Of a stretch of 64,000 nt of DNA, positions 46,272 through 56,764 are shown in pieces. The DNA is taken from contig NZ_CP015163.1 of assembly GCF_003312875.1 (NCBI RefSeq), positions 2,666,001 to 2,730,000 of the forward strand, read 5' to 3'. The first letter of the stretch is position 1; every line of letters starts with the position of its first letter. The notes beneath the pieces were generated by a model, which did no database searches, was not told where the DNA came from, and saw only the letters and a list, made by a program, of their open reading frames with translations. The stretch is from Amycolatopsis albispora (lineage in GTDB: Bacteria; Actinomycetota; Actinomycetes; Mycobacteriales; Pseudonocardiaceae). The position numbers were made by a program, and so were the translations under genes.

Positions 46272-47528
46272 TCACCGGCGTGGCTGGAGGTGGTGCTCGG
46301 TGATGTGGTGGCCGACGGCGGTGCCGAGGGTGGTGCCGTCGACGTCCGCGGACCGGAAGTGGATGCCCGCCCAGATGCGTGCTTCGACGACTTCGGCCGT
46401 CGCCTGCGAGAAGCCGCGGAAGTGCCGCGTGCTCCCGCTGTCGGCGCTGTACGCGCTGAAGGGCACGTCGTCGCGGCCGAAGAAGTGCGCATACCCGGTC
46501 ATCTGCGCGGCGGTGCGGCAGGTGTGGCCGGACGGGTAGTCGGGATTCGGCGGGGTGACCACCAGCGGGGTCCACCCGGGATCGGGGGTGGTGTCCGGGT
46601 TCCCGTCGGTGCCCGCGGCGTGGATGGCGGTGATCGGCCGCCAGAAGTGCCAGAACTCCTTGTCGTTCGCGCAGGCGATCGCGCCGTCGGTGCCGGTGAA
46701 GTCGGCCAGCGCGTAGAAGCGCGCGGTCTCCAGCACGCCGAGTCCCTGCGTGACGGCGAGGTCGCGCTTCATCCCCCAGCTGACTGAGCGCCGGTCGTGC
46801 CACCACAGCGCCGCGTCGGTCTGGTCGGCCGTGCGGACCTCGCTCGTCGCCGAGCCGAGCCGCTTGACCTCGTCGAAATCGCGGGTGTAGGCGTGACTGG
46901 TCACCGGCGGCGGGCCGGGGGTGCGGAACATGGTCGCGTCGGGGATGGCGAACGGCTTGAGGAAACCGACCCAGGCGCCCGTGTTCTCGAACCCGGGTGG
47001 TGTGGGGCGGTACTCCCCCGGCTTGGTGCCGGTGGTCCAGAGCCGCGGGTCGAAGGCACCGTCGCCCTTCCGCGCGTCGATCATCGCGGTGGCGGCCTTG
47101 GCGCCGACCCGGACACCGCCGCGCTTCGCCGGTCCGTCGGGAATACCGGCCAGCCATTCGTTGTACTGCACGCGCAGCCTTTGCCGCTGTGCCGGGAAGA
47201 TCGCCTCCAGCACCCGGTAGGCGGCCGTGCCGACGGCGGCGTCCACCGACTCGCGGCCGCTGGCCCGTGGTGCGACGAGGTAGGGCTGGTACGGCGTACC
47301 GGCGATCGCGTTCACCGCGTCGTAGACCGCGCCGCTGACCATCGCGAACCCGCGCCCGGCCACCTGCGGCGGCGCCTGCTGCGCGACGTCCCAGATGGCC
47401 GTCTGCGCGTTGAGGTCCCAGACGACCACCGCGTTCGGAGAGGCCTTGAGGTCAGCGGTGGCCGGAGGCGCGAGCGTGAGGGCCGAGATCAGCGCGAGAA
47501 CCGCGAAAACCGCCGTACGACGCTTCAT
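46272..47528 (-). CDS. secreted vanadium-dependent haloperoxidase-like protein (PAP2 fold)
   Basis: 418 codons from ATG 47528. Signal peptide (RRTAVFAVLALISALTLAPP, then ATA). The vanadate site motifs are in place: Lys and Arg in KEFWHFWRPITAI, PDYPSGHT with the Ser-Gly-His, and ARIWAGIHFRSADVDG with the last Arg and His. This matches the bacterial VHPO/PAP2 group, which either oxidise halides with peroxide or act as acid phosphatases. The 3' end is three bases from that of the RHS gene. Could halogenate secreted products; activity unproven. Confidence 0.83.
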   Translation of the reverse strand: MKRRTAVFAVLALISALTLAPPATADLKASPNAVVVWDLNAQTAIWDVAQQAPPQVAGRGFAMVSGAVYDAVNAIAGTPYQPYLVAPRASGRESVDAAVGTAAYRVLEAIFPAQRQRLRVQYNEWLAGIPDGPAKRGGVRVGAKAATAMIDARKGDGAFDPRLWTTGTKPGEYRPTPPGFENTGAWVGFLKPFAIPDATMFRTPGPPPVTSHAYTRDFDEVKRLGSATSEVRTADQTDAALWWHDRRSVSWGMKRDLAVTQGLGVLETARFYALADFTGTDGAIACANDKEFWHFWRPITAIHAAGTDGNPDTTPDPGWTPLVVTPPNPDYPSGHTCRTAAQMTGYAHFFGRDDVPFSAYSADSGSTRHFRGFSQATAEVVEARIWAGIHFRSADVDGTTLGTAVGHHITEHHLQPRR

Positions 47529-48201
47529 ACCCGTCGACCCTTCCACCACGCCGAGCCGGGGCACACCGCCACACGGCGTCATGCCCGCCAGGCGCCGGCC
47601 GCGCAGGGAGCACGGCTGAGCTCTTCGCCGGTATTTCCGAAATGCGAAGATCAAGCCGCGGAGGGGCGTCCGGTGGTGACAAATCGCCCGGAAACCCCTT
47701 CCGACGGCAGCCTCGACACCACCGGGGGCTTTGCCGCCCCCTCCGCCTGGGGTTGGGGATGCGACCGACCGCGATCAGGCAAAACGTGAGCCGAGGTGCG
47801 AGCGGGACCACCACCGCCCGAAGGCTCACCACCAGCGGAAGCCGCATTTTCCGGGACGCCGGTAAAATGCGCGGAAAAACAAATTTGCTCCCCATTCGCG
47901 GGCGACACAAAATTGTCCGTACCCGAACATCTGAATAACATGGAAAGCATCGAAAGCCTTCCGGACGTGGCCGATCGGCGGGTCGGATTACGCCGTGCGG
48001 CCGATCAAGTTTCCACTGGCCGGCGCCCGACCGGCGCGGAGAATCGCCGACGGCAAGGACATCCGTTCGTTTCCCATGCGCTGACTGGTTGCCAGGAGAG
48101 CACAGTCCGTCACGCGTTGAATAGTTTTCCTAGCCCATCGGTGTAGTTCTTTCACAACCCATCCACCGAACGCGGTATTCTTGACCCACTGAGGGAAATC
48201 C
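47529..48201. other. 673-bp intergenic region
   Basis: No convincing gene. A 68-codon frame from ATG 47940 has poor codon bias and no ribosome binding site. The sequence 47860-47945 is A/T-richer than its surroundings and may hold the promoters. Before the TetR gene, ACCG-AACG-CGGT (about 48172-48183) is a weak palindrome, a possible receptor-type operator. Confidence 0.4.
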
Positions 48202-48786
48202 ATGGGGAGGCTGCCCGTGCAGGAGAGGGCTCGTATCACTCGAGAGCAGGTATTGGACGCGGCCGCCATCGAGTTCGCGCTGAAAGGGTACGTGAACACC
48301 CGGCTCCAGGTGGTCGGAGCCAGAACCGGAATGACCAAAGGCGCGCTCTACGGCCACTTCTCCTCGAAGGAGCACCTGGCCAAGGCGATAGTCGAGCACG
48401 CCGTGCGCACGTGGGAGGACCTGCGCACGAACGGTGTCGAGGCCGGGGCCGCACTGGCGCTGCGCCGGATCACCACCAGGCTTTCGGACCGGGTACACCA
48501 GGACATCCGTTTCCGCAGCGCCTTGCAATTGATGGCCGATCCGTCGATTCAGCTGAGTGAGCTGAACGATCTGCTCATCGACATCCAGCAATACTTCGCC
48601 AAACTGGTCCGCCAGGCCCAGCAGGACGGCTCGATGATCTCCACCTATTCCCCGGAATGGGTGGCTCATCTGATGCTGGCACCGCTGATCGGCTCGCTCC
48701 ACGCGCCGATCATCCCTGGCGATGGCAACGGCGAATCGCGATTGGAAGGAGTTTGGTCCCTGCTGCTGAGCATGCTGGAACTCTGA
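48202..48786 (+). CDS. TetR-family regulator, gamma-butyrolactone-receptor-like
   Basis: 194 codons, with GAGGGAAA just upstream. The HTH matches the ScbR/ArpA group closely (QERARITREQVLDAAAIEFA, then TKGALYGHFSSKEHLAKAIV). The ligand part is shorter than in classical receptors (RFRSALQLMADPSIQLSEL; WVAHLMLAPLIGSLHA) and no AfsA-type synthase is near, so it may be a pseudo-receptor answering to an antibiotic or an imported signal. It sits between the haloperoxidase and the deiminase/NRPS genes and is a good candidate regulator of that region. Confidence 0.83.
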   Translation: MGRLPVQERARITREQVLDAAAIEFALKGYVNTRLQVVGARTGMTKGALYGHFSSKEHLAKAIVEHAVRTWEDLRTNGVEAGAALALRRITTRLSDRVHQDIRFRSALQLMADPSIQLSELNDLLIDIQQYFAKLVRQAQQDGSMISTYSPEWVAHLMLAPLIGSLHAPIIPGDGNGESRLEGVWSLLLSMLEL

Positions 48787-48806
48787 GCCGCGAGAAGCGG
48801 CCGTCG

Positions 48807-48850
48807 AACCGCCCCTTTTTCCGCCGGGTCCGGTGGCAAAAGGGGCGGTT
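48807..48850. terminator. bidirectional terminator
   Basis: AACCGCCCCTTTT (48807-48819) and its exact complement AAAAGGGGCGGTT (48838-48850) with an 18-base loop. The A/T ends give a U-run in both directions. It separates the convergent TetR and deiminase genes. Confidence 0.9.
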
Positions 48851-48855
48851 CCGCG

Positions 48856-50667
48856 TCAGGCGCCGGTCAGCCACCACGGCGATCCGCCGCTGGTGTCCCG
48901 CCAGGCGTTGGTGACGCAGTGGACTTCCCCGAAGGCGAGGTGCGCCCAGTAGAAGTCTTCGACCCAGCGCACCCGGACCCCGTTGCGGGCCAGTGCCTCT
49001 TCGGTCACCCGCTGGAACAGGTCGCGGCCGCCCACCTCGGGCCCGTGCGGATCCGGTGCGGCGAACTCCCGGCTGGTCAGCGAAAGGCCGTTGGGAATGC
49101 CCGGGGTGTAGGCGATCATCAGCGGGTAGTCGTTGTGCTGCTTGAACAACACGGGCACCCGCACCAGTTCCTCCGCCCGCAGCCCGGTCTCGGCCAGCAG
49201 CACCTCGATCTGGGCGTCGATCTTCCCCGCGGAAAACTCGTTGTCCGCCAGTAATCCGGGATCACCGAGCAGTTCGTCCACCGTCGGCCGTTCCGGCGAG
49301 TTCGTGTCGGCGAACAACCGGGTTTGCCCGCCCCCTTGCCGCCGCGCCTCCCGCAGCAGTTCCACGGCCTGGCGCGGATCCGCGACCATCACGGTCCAGC
49401 CCCGGTCGTTGCCGGCCCGCACCACGTGCGTGGTCTCGTCCACATGGCCGATCGCCAGCCAGGAGGTGTCGAGCACCACCGGCGGCTGCTGCCCCTGGCT
49501 GTCGAGCAGGCGGACAAACGCCGGGTCCGGCCGCAGCGGGCTTCCCGGCGGCGCCGAGCCGTAGAGCACCCGTCCCTGCGGATGTCCCGCGTACGGCGGC
49601 AGCGTCTCGAAGTTCCCGGTGGCGTTGCGCAGGTCTATGCCGAAGTCCCGGCCCTCGTCGGTGAATTCCTGCACCACCGCGACATCCGGGCCGCGCAGGT
49701 CGCGGAACAGCAGGCGGCCGGCGGGGCGCAGGGTGCGCTCGGCCGTGCCGTCCGGCCCGGCCAGGTCCCAGAGATTGGCCGAGCGGATCGCCACCCGCAT
49801 GGTCTGCACCCCGTGCCGGGCCGGCATGCTCGCGACGGCCGGTTCGAACAGGTCCTGCCACCACACGTCCTTCCACCACCGGTGACTGCCGGTGATGAAC
49901 CGCAGCTCCGAGCCCGCCTTCCTGGCCGCCTCGCCCAGCGAACCGGCGAACGGCTCCCACTCACCCGGTACCCCGGGTGGCGGATGCAGCGGCGCGCCGT
50001 CATCGGGCAGGCCGGGCCCGGCACCCGGGCGGCCGGCGAACACGGTGACCGCCCGCTGGAGGTCGTTCTGCAACAGCAGCGGGGCCACGCGGATCCGGTG
50101 CTGGGCCTGCCAGGCGCGGTTTCCGTCGGTGACCTCCAGCACGAGGGTGACCACGCCGTCCCACTCGGCCCGGTCGCGCACGATGTCGCGGCCCTCGATG
50201 CCGAGTTCCGCGCCCGAGCGCAGCTGGGCGGCGGTGAGCACACCATCGCCGGGGGCGAGTGGCCGGAACCGCCCGTCCTCGCGCAGGAACACCCTGGCGC
50301 GGCTGTCGTCGTCGAGGCGGAGCACCCCGGAGGCGCCCGGCCCGAGCCACGGCCGCGGCACGATCCGGACCCGGGCGAGATCGTCCTCGTCGGCCCGGCC
50401 GTTCACCCGTTCGTCGGCCGCGTCGTGGCAGGCGGCGAGCCGGTGGTCCACCTCCAGCCCCGGACGGTCGAGATCGGCCTCGTCCACGCGGCAGCGGCCT
50501 TCGTCGTCGTCGAGATTGGCGAGCATGATGGAGTCGCCGCGCAGCAGTGCCCCGGCTGTCTCGGTCGCCGCGCCCGCCTGCGCGGACGCCGGCTGGACCA
50601 GCACCAGCACCGCGGCGACGATTCCCAGAAAAGACCTGGCCCGCCCGTTTCGGCGCAGTGCAGACAT
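48856..50667 (-). CDS. secreted protein-arginine deiminase (PAD-like)
   Basis: 603 codons from ATG 50667 after AAAGGGGGA. Signal peptide (FLGIVAAVLVLVQPASAQA). The catalytic set of PAD enzymes is complete: Asp272 in WWQDLFEPA, His408 and Asp410 in LAIGHVDETTHVV, and nucleophile Cys584 near the end in GEVHCVTNAWRD. N-terminal immunoglobulin-like parts and acidic calcium-type loops (LDDDEGRCRVDEADLD) also fit. PADs turn peptidyl-Arg into citrulline; this one should act outside the cell. Divergent from the NRPS gene at 50855, so the two may share a control region. Confidence 0.88.
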   Translation of the reverse strand: MSALRRNGRARSFLGIVAAVLVLVQPASAQAGAATETAGALLRGDSIMLANLDDDEGRCRVDEADLDRPGLEVDHRLAACHDAADERVNGRADEDDLARVRIVPRPWLGPGASGVLRLDDDSRARVFLREDGRFRPLAPGDGVLTAAQLRSGAELGIEGRDIVRDRAEWDGVVTLVLEVTDGNRAWQAQHRIRVAPLLLQNDLQRAVTVFAGRPGAGPGLPDDGAPLHPPPGVPGEWEPFAGSLGEAARKAGSELRFITGSHRWWKDVWWQDLFEPAVASMPARHGVQTMRVAIRSANLWDLAGPDGTAERTLRPAGRLLFRDLRGPDVAVVQEFTDEGRDFGIDLRNATGNFETLPPYAGHPQGRVLYGSAPPGSPLRPDPAFVRLLDSQGQQPPVVLDTSWLAIGHVDETTHVVRAGNDRGWTVMVADPRQAVELLREARRQGGGQTRLFADTNSPERPTVDELLGDPGLLADNEFSAGKIDAQIEVLLAETGLRAEELVRVPVLFKQHNDYPLMIAYTPGIPNGLSLTSREFAAPDPHGPEVGGRDLFQRVTEEALARNGVRVRWVEDFYWAHLAFGEVHCVTNAWRDTSGGSPWWLTGA

Positions 50668-50840
50668 GGTCCCCCTTTCCCGGCCCACCTTAGAGGCGGC
50701 GGCGATGTCCGGGCAACCGCTTTCCGCACAACGGTTTTAACTGCCCCGGGAATTGTGGTTTACAGTGACCGGCCCGATGTCGCACCGATTCCCAGTGACG
50801 CTTCGGCGGAGTAGCTTCGATTCCAGTGCCGGGGAATCGA

Positions 50841-50854
50841 TTGGGGGACCCCAA
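50841..50854. promoter_or_regulatory. palindrome covering the NRPS ribosome binding site
   Basis: TTGGGG-GA-CCCCAA lies directly before the GTG at 50855 and includes the Shine-Dalgarno-like GGGGGA. If folded, it would hide the ribosome binding site; it could also be a protein-binding site in DNA. Confidence 0.4.
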
Positions 50855-53800
50855 GTGCCGGAATCGGTGTTGCCCAGAGGCGGGTTCCATAAGTCCACAA
50901 TGGACGTGAATGCGGTGGCGGAATCACCGGCGGCGCTGTTCTCGGCCCAGGCCGCGCGGACGCCGGACGCGCCCGCACTGGTCTCCGGCGCGGGTGTGGT
51001 GTCCTACTCCGGGCTGGCCGCACGAGCCCGTGCGCTGGCCACGCGGCTGCGCCGCCGGGGCGCCGGACCGGAAACGATCGTCGCGGTGCTGCTCGACCGC
51101 GCCACCCCGCTGCCGGTCGCCGTGGTGGCGGTCGCCGTCGCCGGAGCCGCCTGCCTGCCGCTGGATCCGGCGTTCCCGGACCGGCGCGTGGCGGCGATGC
51201 TGCGGGAGTCCGGCGCCCGGCTGCTGATCACCACCGCCGACGCCTTGGCGGGCCGGGAACTGCCCGAAGACGTGGAAGTCGTCTACGTCACCGACGAGCC
51301 CGAACCGGCAGGCGAGGAGCCCTTCCCGGCGGCTCCGGGCCAGCTCGCCTACCTGATGTACACCTCGGGTTCGACGGGGACACCGAAGGGAATCAGCGTC
51401 CCGGGAAGCGCCATCACCGAACTGGCCCGCGACCCGCTGTTCGCCGGGACGGCCGCGGAACGGGTGCTCCTCCACTCGTCCTGCGCGTTCGACGCGGCCA
51501 CCTACGAGCTCTGGGTGCCGCTGCTGCACGGTGGTGCGGTTGTCCTCGCGCCCCCGGGTGAGCTGGACGTCGCCGTGCTGGACCGGACCATCACCGAGCA
51601 CGGCGTCACCACCGCGTTCCTCACCACCGCCCTGTTCAACCTGCTCGCCGAGCACCATCTCGGCCTGCTCTCGCGCCTGGGGCACGTCCTCACCGGTGGA
51701 GAGGAGGCCAGCCCCGCGGCCGTCGGGCGGGTGCTGGCCGGCTGCCCGCGGACGCGGCTGACCCACGTCTACGGGCCCACCGAGGCCACCACCTTCGCCA
51801 CGGCGTACCCCGTGCTCGCCCCCGCGGATCCCGTGCCGATCGGCTCGCCGATGCACGGCACCGTGGCCTACGTGCTGGACCCGGAGCTCCGGCCCGTGCC
51901 GCCCGGCACCATCGGGGAGCTCTACCTGGCGGGCAGCGGGCTCGCCCGCGGGTACGCCGGACGCCCTGGCGCCACCGCGGAACGGTTCGTCGCCGATCCG
52001 TTCGCCGCCGACGGCTCCCGCATGTACCGCACCGGTGACCTGGTGACCCGCCGCGCCGAGGGACCGCTCGAGTTCCGCGGGCGAGCCGACGACCAGGTGA
52101 AGATCCGCGGTCACCGCATCGAACCCCGCGAGGTGGAGCAGGCGCTGCTCGACCGGCCGGAGGTGGCCGCCGCGGTGGTGCTGGTCCGGGAGCACCCGCC
52201 GGGCCACCGGCGGCTGGTGGCCTGCGTGACCCCGGCCGATGCCGCCGCTCCCCCGCGCGAGCGGCAGTTGCGCGACGCACTGGCCGCGACGCTTCCGGCC
52301 TACCTGGTCCCCTCGCTGATCCGGGCGGTGGAAACGTTCCCGCTGACCACCACCGGCAAAATCGACCGGCGGGCATTGGCCGGGGAATTCGCCGAGCCGG
52401 GGCCCCCGGCTGGCACGGCGGGCACGGCTGGCCCGGCGGACTCAGCGGGCCCGGCTGGCCCGGCTGGCACGGCGGACTCAGCAGGCCCGGCGGACTCGGC
52501 TGGCACGGCTGGCACGGCTGGCACGGCGGACTCGGCAGGCCCGGCGGACTCGGCAGGCCCGGCGGACTCAGCAGGCACGGCGGACTCAGCAGGCACGGCG
52601 GACTCAGCAGGCCCGGCAGGCCCGACGGACCCGGCTGCCACGGCAAGCCCGGCGGACCCGGCTGGCACGGCAGGCCCGGCTGGCACGGCAGGCCCCGCTG
52701 GCCCGGCGGACCCGGCGGACTCAGCAGGCCCCGCTGACACGGCGGACCCGGCGGAGCAGGACAGCCCCGGCGGGCGCGTCGAGGTGCTCCGCGGGATCTT
52801 CGCCGCGGTGCTGGGTGTCCCGGCCGGTGCGCACGACAGCTTTTTCACCCTGGGCGGGGACAGCATCAGCGCCCTCCGCGTGATCGCGCTGGCCCGCCGG
52901 GCCGGGCTGCGGGTCGGCATCCCGGAACTCTTCAGCCACCCCACCCCGGGCGGACTCGCCGGCGTGGCGGTGGCCGAAGCGGCGCCGCCGCCCGCGTCCG
53001 CCGCGGCATCCGGCCCGGTCGAGCACACCCCGGTGCTCCGCTGGTTCCTCACCGAAGCCGGTCCCATCCGGTACACCCACCAGTCGGTGCTGCTGCGTGT
53101 CCCGGCCGGGCTGGCCGAAGCGGACCTGACCACCGCGGCCACCACCCTGCTGGCCCACCACGACGCGCTGCGGCTGCGAGTGAGCGAACCGGACCGCGAG
53201 GTCGCCGTGCTCCCACCCAGGGCCGTCCCCACCGGCGGGCTGGTCCGGCGGGTCGCGTGGGCCGGTGACGCGGAAACCGTGCGCCGGTGCGGCGAAGACG
53301 CCGTCGCCCGGCTGGACCCGCACACCGGCGCGATGCTCCGCCTGGTGTGGTTCGACGCGGGCCCCGGGCGGCCGGGACGCCTGCTCGTGGTCGCCCACCA
53401 CCTCGTGGTGGACGGCGTGTCCTGGCGCATTCTCGTGCCGGACCTGCGGCAGGCGTGGGAGGCGGCAGCCGAGGGCGTCCCCGCCCGGCTCGACCCGCCG
53501 GGCACGCCGTTCCGGGAGTGGGCACACCGGCTGCGACAGCAGACGGCGGCCCGGCGCGCGGAACTGCCCCACTGGTCCGGTGTGCTGGACACGCCGGACA
53601 CCACACTGGCTGCCCGCCCGCTGGATCCGGCGCGCGACACGGCGGCGACCGCGGGCCGGCTGACCCAGACGCTGTCCACCACGACCACCAGCGCGGTGCT
53701 GACCGAAGTGCCCGCGCTCTACCACGCCCAGGCACGGGACGTCCTGCTGACCGCGTTCGCGATCGCCGTGGCACGCTGGCGGGACCGCGCCGGAACGGCG

Positions 53801-56764
53801 GTCCTGATGGACCTGGAAGACCACGGGCGCGAGACGCAGGTGGTGCCCGGCGCGTCCGACCTGTCCAGGACGGTCGGCTGGTTCACCAGCGTGTACCCGG
53901 TGTGCCTGGATCCCGGCGCGGCCGGGCTGACCGAACCGGGCCGCGCGCTCAAGCGGGTGAAGGAACAGCTGCGGGCGGTGCCGGATCACGGCATCGGCTT
54001 CGGCCTGCTCCGCCACCTCGACCCGGAGGCCGGACCGGCGCTGGCCGCGCGGCTGCCCCGGCCGTTCGTGGTCAACTACCTCGGCCGGTTCGCCATGCCG
54101 GAGGGCGACGACTGGGCGACCGACCCGGCTTCGCCGCGGCTGAGGGGTCCCGCGGCCGGCCGCACCCCGTTGAGCCACGCGATCGCACTGGACCTGGCGG
54201 TGCACGACCACGCGAGCGGGCCGGTGCTGCACGCGCACTGGACCTGGGCCGGCGGCCTGTTCACCCAGGCCGGGATCGGCGCACTGGCAGCCACCTTCGC
54301 CGAGGTGCTCGGTGAGCTGGCCACCCGGCCGGGTCCGGGCGGGCTCACCCCTTCGGATCTGCTGACGCCGCTGCCCCAGCACGTGATCGACCGGCTGGCG
54401 GCGGCCTGCCCCGGCCCGCTCGCCGACATCCTGCCGCTGTCCCCGCTGCAGCGTGGCCTGTGGTCGCACGCCGTGCTCGACCCAGCGGCCGAGGTCTACG
54501 TCGCGCAGCTGGAACTGGACTTGGACGGCCCGCTCGACCCCGCCAACCTGCGTGCCGCCGCCACCGCGCTGCTGCGCCGCCACCCGCACCTCGCCGCCGT
54601 GTTCACCCACCGGGGACTGCCCGAACCGGTGCAACTGGTCCCGGCCGAGCCGGTACCGCGATGGCGCGAGGCCGACCTGACCGGCGCGGGCACGGGCGAG
54701 CGGGCGGAGCGGCTGGCCGGAATCCTCCGCGAGGACCGTGTGCTCCCACTGGACCGGGGCGCCCTGCTCCGGTTCACGCTGGTGCGCCTGGACGCGCACC
54801 GGCACCGCCTGGTGCTCAGCTGCCACCACCTGGTGCTGGACGGCTGGTCGCTGCCGGTCCTGCTGCGTGAGCTCACCACGTTGTACCGGCCCGGCGGGGC
54901 GGAGTTGCTCGGCCGTCCGCTCGCCTACCGCGACTACCTGGCCTGGCTGGGTGCGCGGGACCGCCAGGCCGCCGCGGCGGCCTGGCGGGAGGAACTGGCC
55001 GGGCTGGCACCGCCGGATCCGGCACCGGACCACGCCATCGCGCCCGCGGTCGTCACGGCCACGCTGTCCGCGGCGCGGACCGGCGCGCTGACCGCGGCAG
55101 CCGCCTCGGCCGGGGTCACCCTGAGCACCGTGGTGCAGCTGGCCTGGGCGGTGCTCATGGCGCGGCGGGCCGGGCGTTCCGACGTGGCCGTCGGCGTGGT
55201 CGTCGCGGTGCGCCCACCGGACCTGCCCGGGGCCGCACTGCTGCCGGGCCTGCTGCTCAACACGGTTCCGGTGCGGCCCCGGCCGCGCCGGGGCGACTCC
55301 CTGCGCACCGCGCTGACGCGGCTGCGTGACCGGACGGCCGCCCTGACCCCGCACCACCACTTCGACCTGGCCGAGATCCAGCGGGCGGCCGGGCTGGACC
55401 GGGTGTTCGACTCCGCCGTCGCGGTGCAGAACCATCCCCTCGTCCCGGGCGGACTGCCGCCGCTCGCGCCGGACCTGCGCGTCACCGGTGTCCGCGGGCA
55501 CGGCGGCAACGTCACGCACTACCCCCTCAGCCTGACCGTGGTCCCCGGTGACCGGCTCGGGCTGGAAGTGGGCCACCTCCCCGCCGCGGTCGGCGGCGCG
55601 GAGGCCACGCGGCTGGCCGGCGACCTGGCCGGGCTGCTGGTGCGGATGAGCGGTGACCTCGACCAGCCGATGACGGGACTGCTCACCGTCCGGGAGGGAC
55701 CGGCCGTACCGGCGCGGGCACCGGTGCCGGAAATCCGGCTGTACCGCCGGCCGCGGGACCTGCGCGAAACCGTGTTGTGCGAACTCTTCGGCGAGGTGCT
55801 CGGCCTGGACCGGGTGGGCGTGGACGACGATTTCTTCGACCTGGGCGGGGATTCACTGCTCGCGGCCCGGCTGGTGGACCTGGTCCGCGAGGCGACCGGG
55901 GTCGAGTTGTCGCTGCGCGCGCTGCGGCAGGCGCCGACGGTGGCGGAACTGCGCGGGCTCGGCAAGGGGAACCCGGCCGCGGACTTCGACCCGCTGGTCC
56001 CGCTGAGGGCGCACGGCGCCCGCCCGCCGCTGTTCTGCTTCCACCCCGGGCTCGGCCTGAGCCTGGGGTACGCCGCCCTGCTGCGCGCGCTGCCACCGGA
56101 TCAGCCGATTCTCGGCCTTCAGGCGCGGGCGCTGCGGCAAGCCGATGGCCTGCCCGCCAGCGTCGAGGAGATGGCCGCGGACTACCTCACCCTGATCCGC
56201 GCCGTCCGGCCCCACGGCCCGTACCGCCTGCTGGGGTGGTCGCTGGGGGCGCGGGTCGCGCACGCCGCCGCCACCGCCCTGCGGGCGCGGGGTGAGCCGG
56301 TCGACCTGCTGGTGATGCTCGACCTGCCCGCGCCGGACTGGGGTGATCCCGGCGCGGAAGCCCGCGAGGTGCTCCCGGCGCTCCGGCGGCTGGCCGCCGA
56401 GCCGGGCCCGCCGCCAGCCGGTGTGGTCGAGTTCGTGCGCCGCTTCGACGCCGGTGGGCCGGCCCTGCTGGCCCGCAATCCGGCCGGGGTGGCCAGGACC
56501 CTGCTCAACCTGAGCACCCTGTGGGGCCGGTTCACGCCCGGCGTCCACGCGGGCGAGCTCCTCCACTTCACCGCCGCCGAAGAAGCCGGAGAACCGGGCG
56601 GGCGGCCACCGGCCCGGCTGGGCTGGCGCGACCACGTCACCGGGCGGATCGACGACCATCCCGTGCCCTGCGCGCACCACGGGATGCTGACCCCGCGCGC
56701 GGTCGCGGTGCTGGGACCGGTCCTCGCGGCCCGGCTGGAGGACCTGCGGGGGAACGACCGATGA
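50855..56764 (+). CDS. NRPS, domains A-T-E-C-T-TE
   Basis: 1969 codons from GTG 50855, picked for the GGGGGA upstream; ATG 50900 is a second option. A domain about residues 25-510 ([32 protein letters not shown]); hand-read code D-A-Y-F-L-G-V-T-F-K suggests an aliphatic residue such as Val/Ile. A repetitive linker (516-641) leads to a T domain (Ser668, LGGDSIS). The E domain (726-1180) has [10 protein letters not shown] and NYLGRF, so this residue becomes D. The C domain (1189-1615) has HHLVLDG, then a T domain (Ser1666, LGGDSLL) without an A domain in between, and a TE (Ser in GWSLGA, about 1793; His in CAHHGML). It ends the line; the last T must be loaded in trans. Confidence 0.92.
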   Translation: MPESVLPRGGFHKSTMDVNAVAESPAALFSAQAARTPDAPALVSGAGVVSYSGLAARARALATRLRRRGAGPETIVAVLLDRATPLPVAVVAVAVAGAACLPLDPAFPDRRVAAMLRESGARLLITTADALAGRELPEDVEVVYVTDEPEPAGEEPFPAAPGQLAYLMYTSGSTGTPKGISVPGSAITELARDPLFAGTAAERVLLHSSCAFDAATYELWVPLLHGGAVVLAPPGELDVAVLDRTITEHGVTTAFLTTALFNLLAEHHLGLLSRLGHVLTGGEEASPAAVGRVLAGCPRTRLTHVYGPTEATTFATAYPVLAPADPVPIGSPMHGTVAYVLDPELRPVPPGTIGELYLAGSGLARGYAGRPGATAERFVADPFAADGSRMYRTGDLVTRRAEGPLEFRGRADDQVKIRGHRIEPREVEQALLDRPEVAAAVVLVREHPPGHRRLVACVTPADAAAPPRERQLRDALAATLPAYLVPSLIRAVETFPLTTTGKIDRRALAGEFAEPGPPAGTAGTAGPADSAGPAGPAGTADSAGPADSAGTAGTAGTADSAGPADSAGPADSAGTADSAGTADSAGPAGPTDPAATASPADPAGTAGPAGTAGPAGPADPADSAGPADTADPAEQDSPGGRVEVLRGIFAAVLGVPAGAHDSFFTLGGDSISALRVIALARRAGLRVGIPELFSHPTPGGLAGVAVAEAAPPPASAAASGPVEHTPVLRWFLTEAGPIRYTHQSVLLRVPAGLAEADLTTAATTLLAHHDALRLRVSEPDREVAVLPPRAVPTGGLVRRVAWAGDAETVRRCGEDAVARLDPHTGAMLRLVWFDAGPGRPGRLLVVAHHLVVDGVSWRILVPDLRQAWEAAAEGVPARLDPPGTPFREWAHRLRQQTAARRAELPHWSGVLDTPDTTLAARPLDPARDTAATAGRLTQTLSTTTTSAVLTEVPALYHAQARDVLLTAFAIAVARWRDRAGTAVLMDLEDHGRETQVVPGASDLSRTVGWFTSVYPVCLDPGAAGLTEPGRALKRVKEQLRAVPDHGIGFGLLRHLDPEAGPALAARLPRPFVVNYLGRFAMPEGDDWATDPASPRLRGPAAGRTPLSHAIALDLAVHDHASGPVLHAHWTWAGGLFTQAGIGALAATFAEVLGELATRPGPGGLTPSDLLTPLPQHVIDRLAAACPGPLADILPLSPLQRGLWSHAVLDPAAEVYVAQLELDLDGPLDPANLRAAATALLRRHPHLAAVFTHRGLPEPVQLVPAEPVPRWREADLTGAGTGERAERLAGILREDRVLPLDRGALLRFTLVRLDAHRHRLVLSCHHLVLDGWSLPVLLRELTTLYRPGGAELLGRPLAYRDYLAWLGARDRQAAAAAWREELAGLAPPDPAPDHAIAPAVVTATLSAARTGALTAAAASAGVTLSTVVQLAWAVLMARRAGRSDVAVGVVVAVRPPDLPGAALLPGLLLNTVPVRPRPRRGDSLRTALTRLRDRTAALTPHHHFDLAEIQRAAGLDRVFDSAVAVQNHPLVPGGLPPLAPDLRVTGVRGHGGNVTHYPLSLTVVPGDRLGLEVGHLPAAVGGAEATRLAGDLAGLLVRMSGDLDQPMTGLLTVREGPAVPARAPVPEIRLYRRPRDLRETVLCELFGEVLGLDRVGVDDDFFDLGGDSLLAARLVDLVREATGVELSLRALRQAPTVAELRGLGKGNPAADFDPLVPLRAHGARPPLFCFHPGLGLSLGYAALLRALPPDQPILGLQARALRQADGLPASVEEMAADYLTLIRAVRPHGPYRLLGWSLGARVAHAAATALRARGEPVDLLVMLDLPAPDWGDPGAEAREVLPALRRLAAEPGPPPAGVVEFVRRFDAGGPALLARNPAGVARTLLNLSTLWGRFTPGVHAGELLHFTAAEEAGEPGGRPPARLGWRDHVTGRIDDHPVPCAHHGMLTPRAVAVLGPVLAARLEDLRGNDR
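52410..52760 (+). repeat. coding minisatellite in the A-T linker
   Basis: Imperfect 9- and 18-bp units such as GGCACGGCGGACTCAGCA and GGCCCGGCGGACTCGGCA, all in frame, encoding about 115 residues made of Ala, Gly, Pro, Ser, Asp and Thr ([12 protein letters not shown] and PAGPAG units). Unit length is a multiple of 3, so length change would keep the frame. Confidence 0.9.

Noticed and set aside
47940..48146. 68-codon ORF before the TetR gene
   Set aside because: No ribosome binding site, poor third-position bias, no recognisable motif.
48163..48185. Possible ARE-type binding site upstream of the receptor-like TetR
   Set aside because: Only the four-base ACCG/CGGT arms match; the flanks do not follow the known consensus well enough to list as a feature of its own.
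52721..55576. 951-codon minus-strand frame opposite the NRPS
   Set aside because: Shadow of the E/C domains; no domain motif, and the plus strand carries all expected NRPS motifs.
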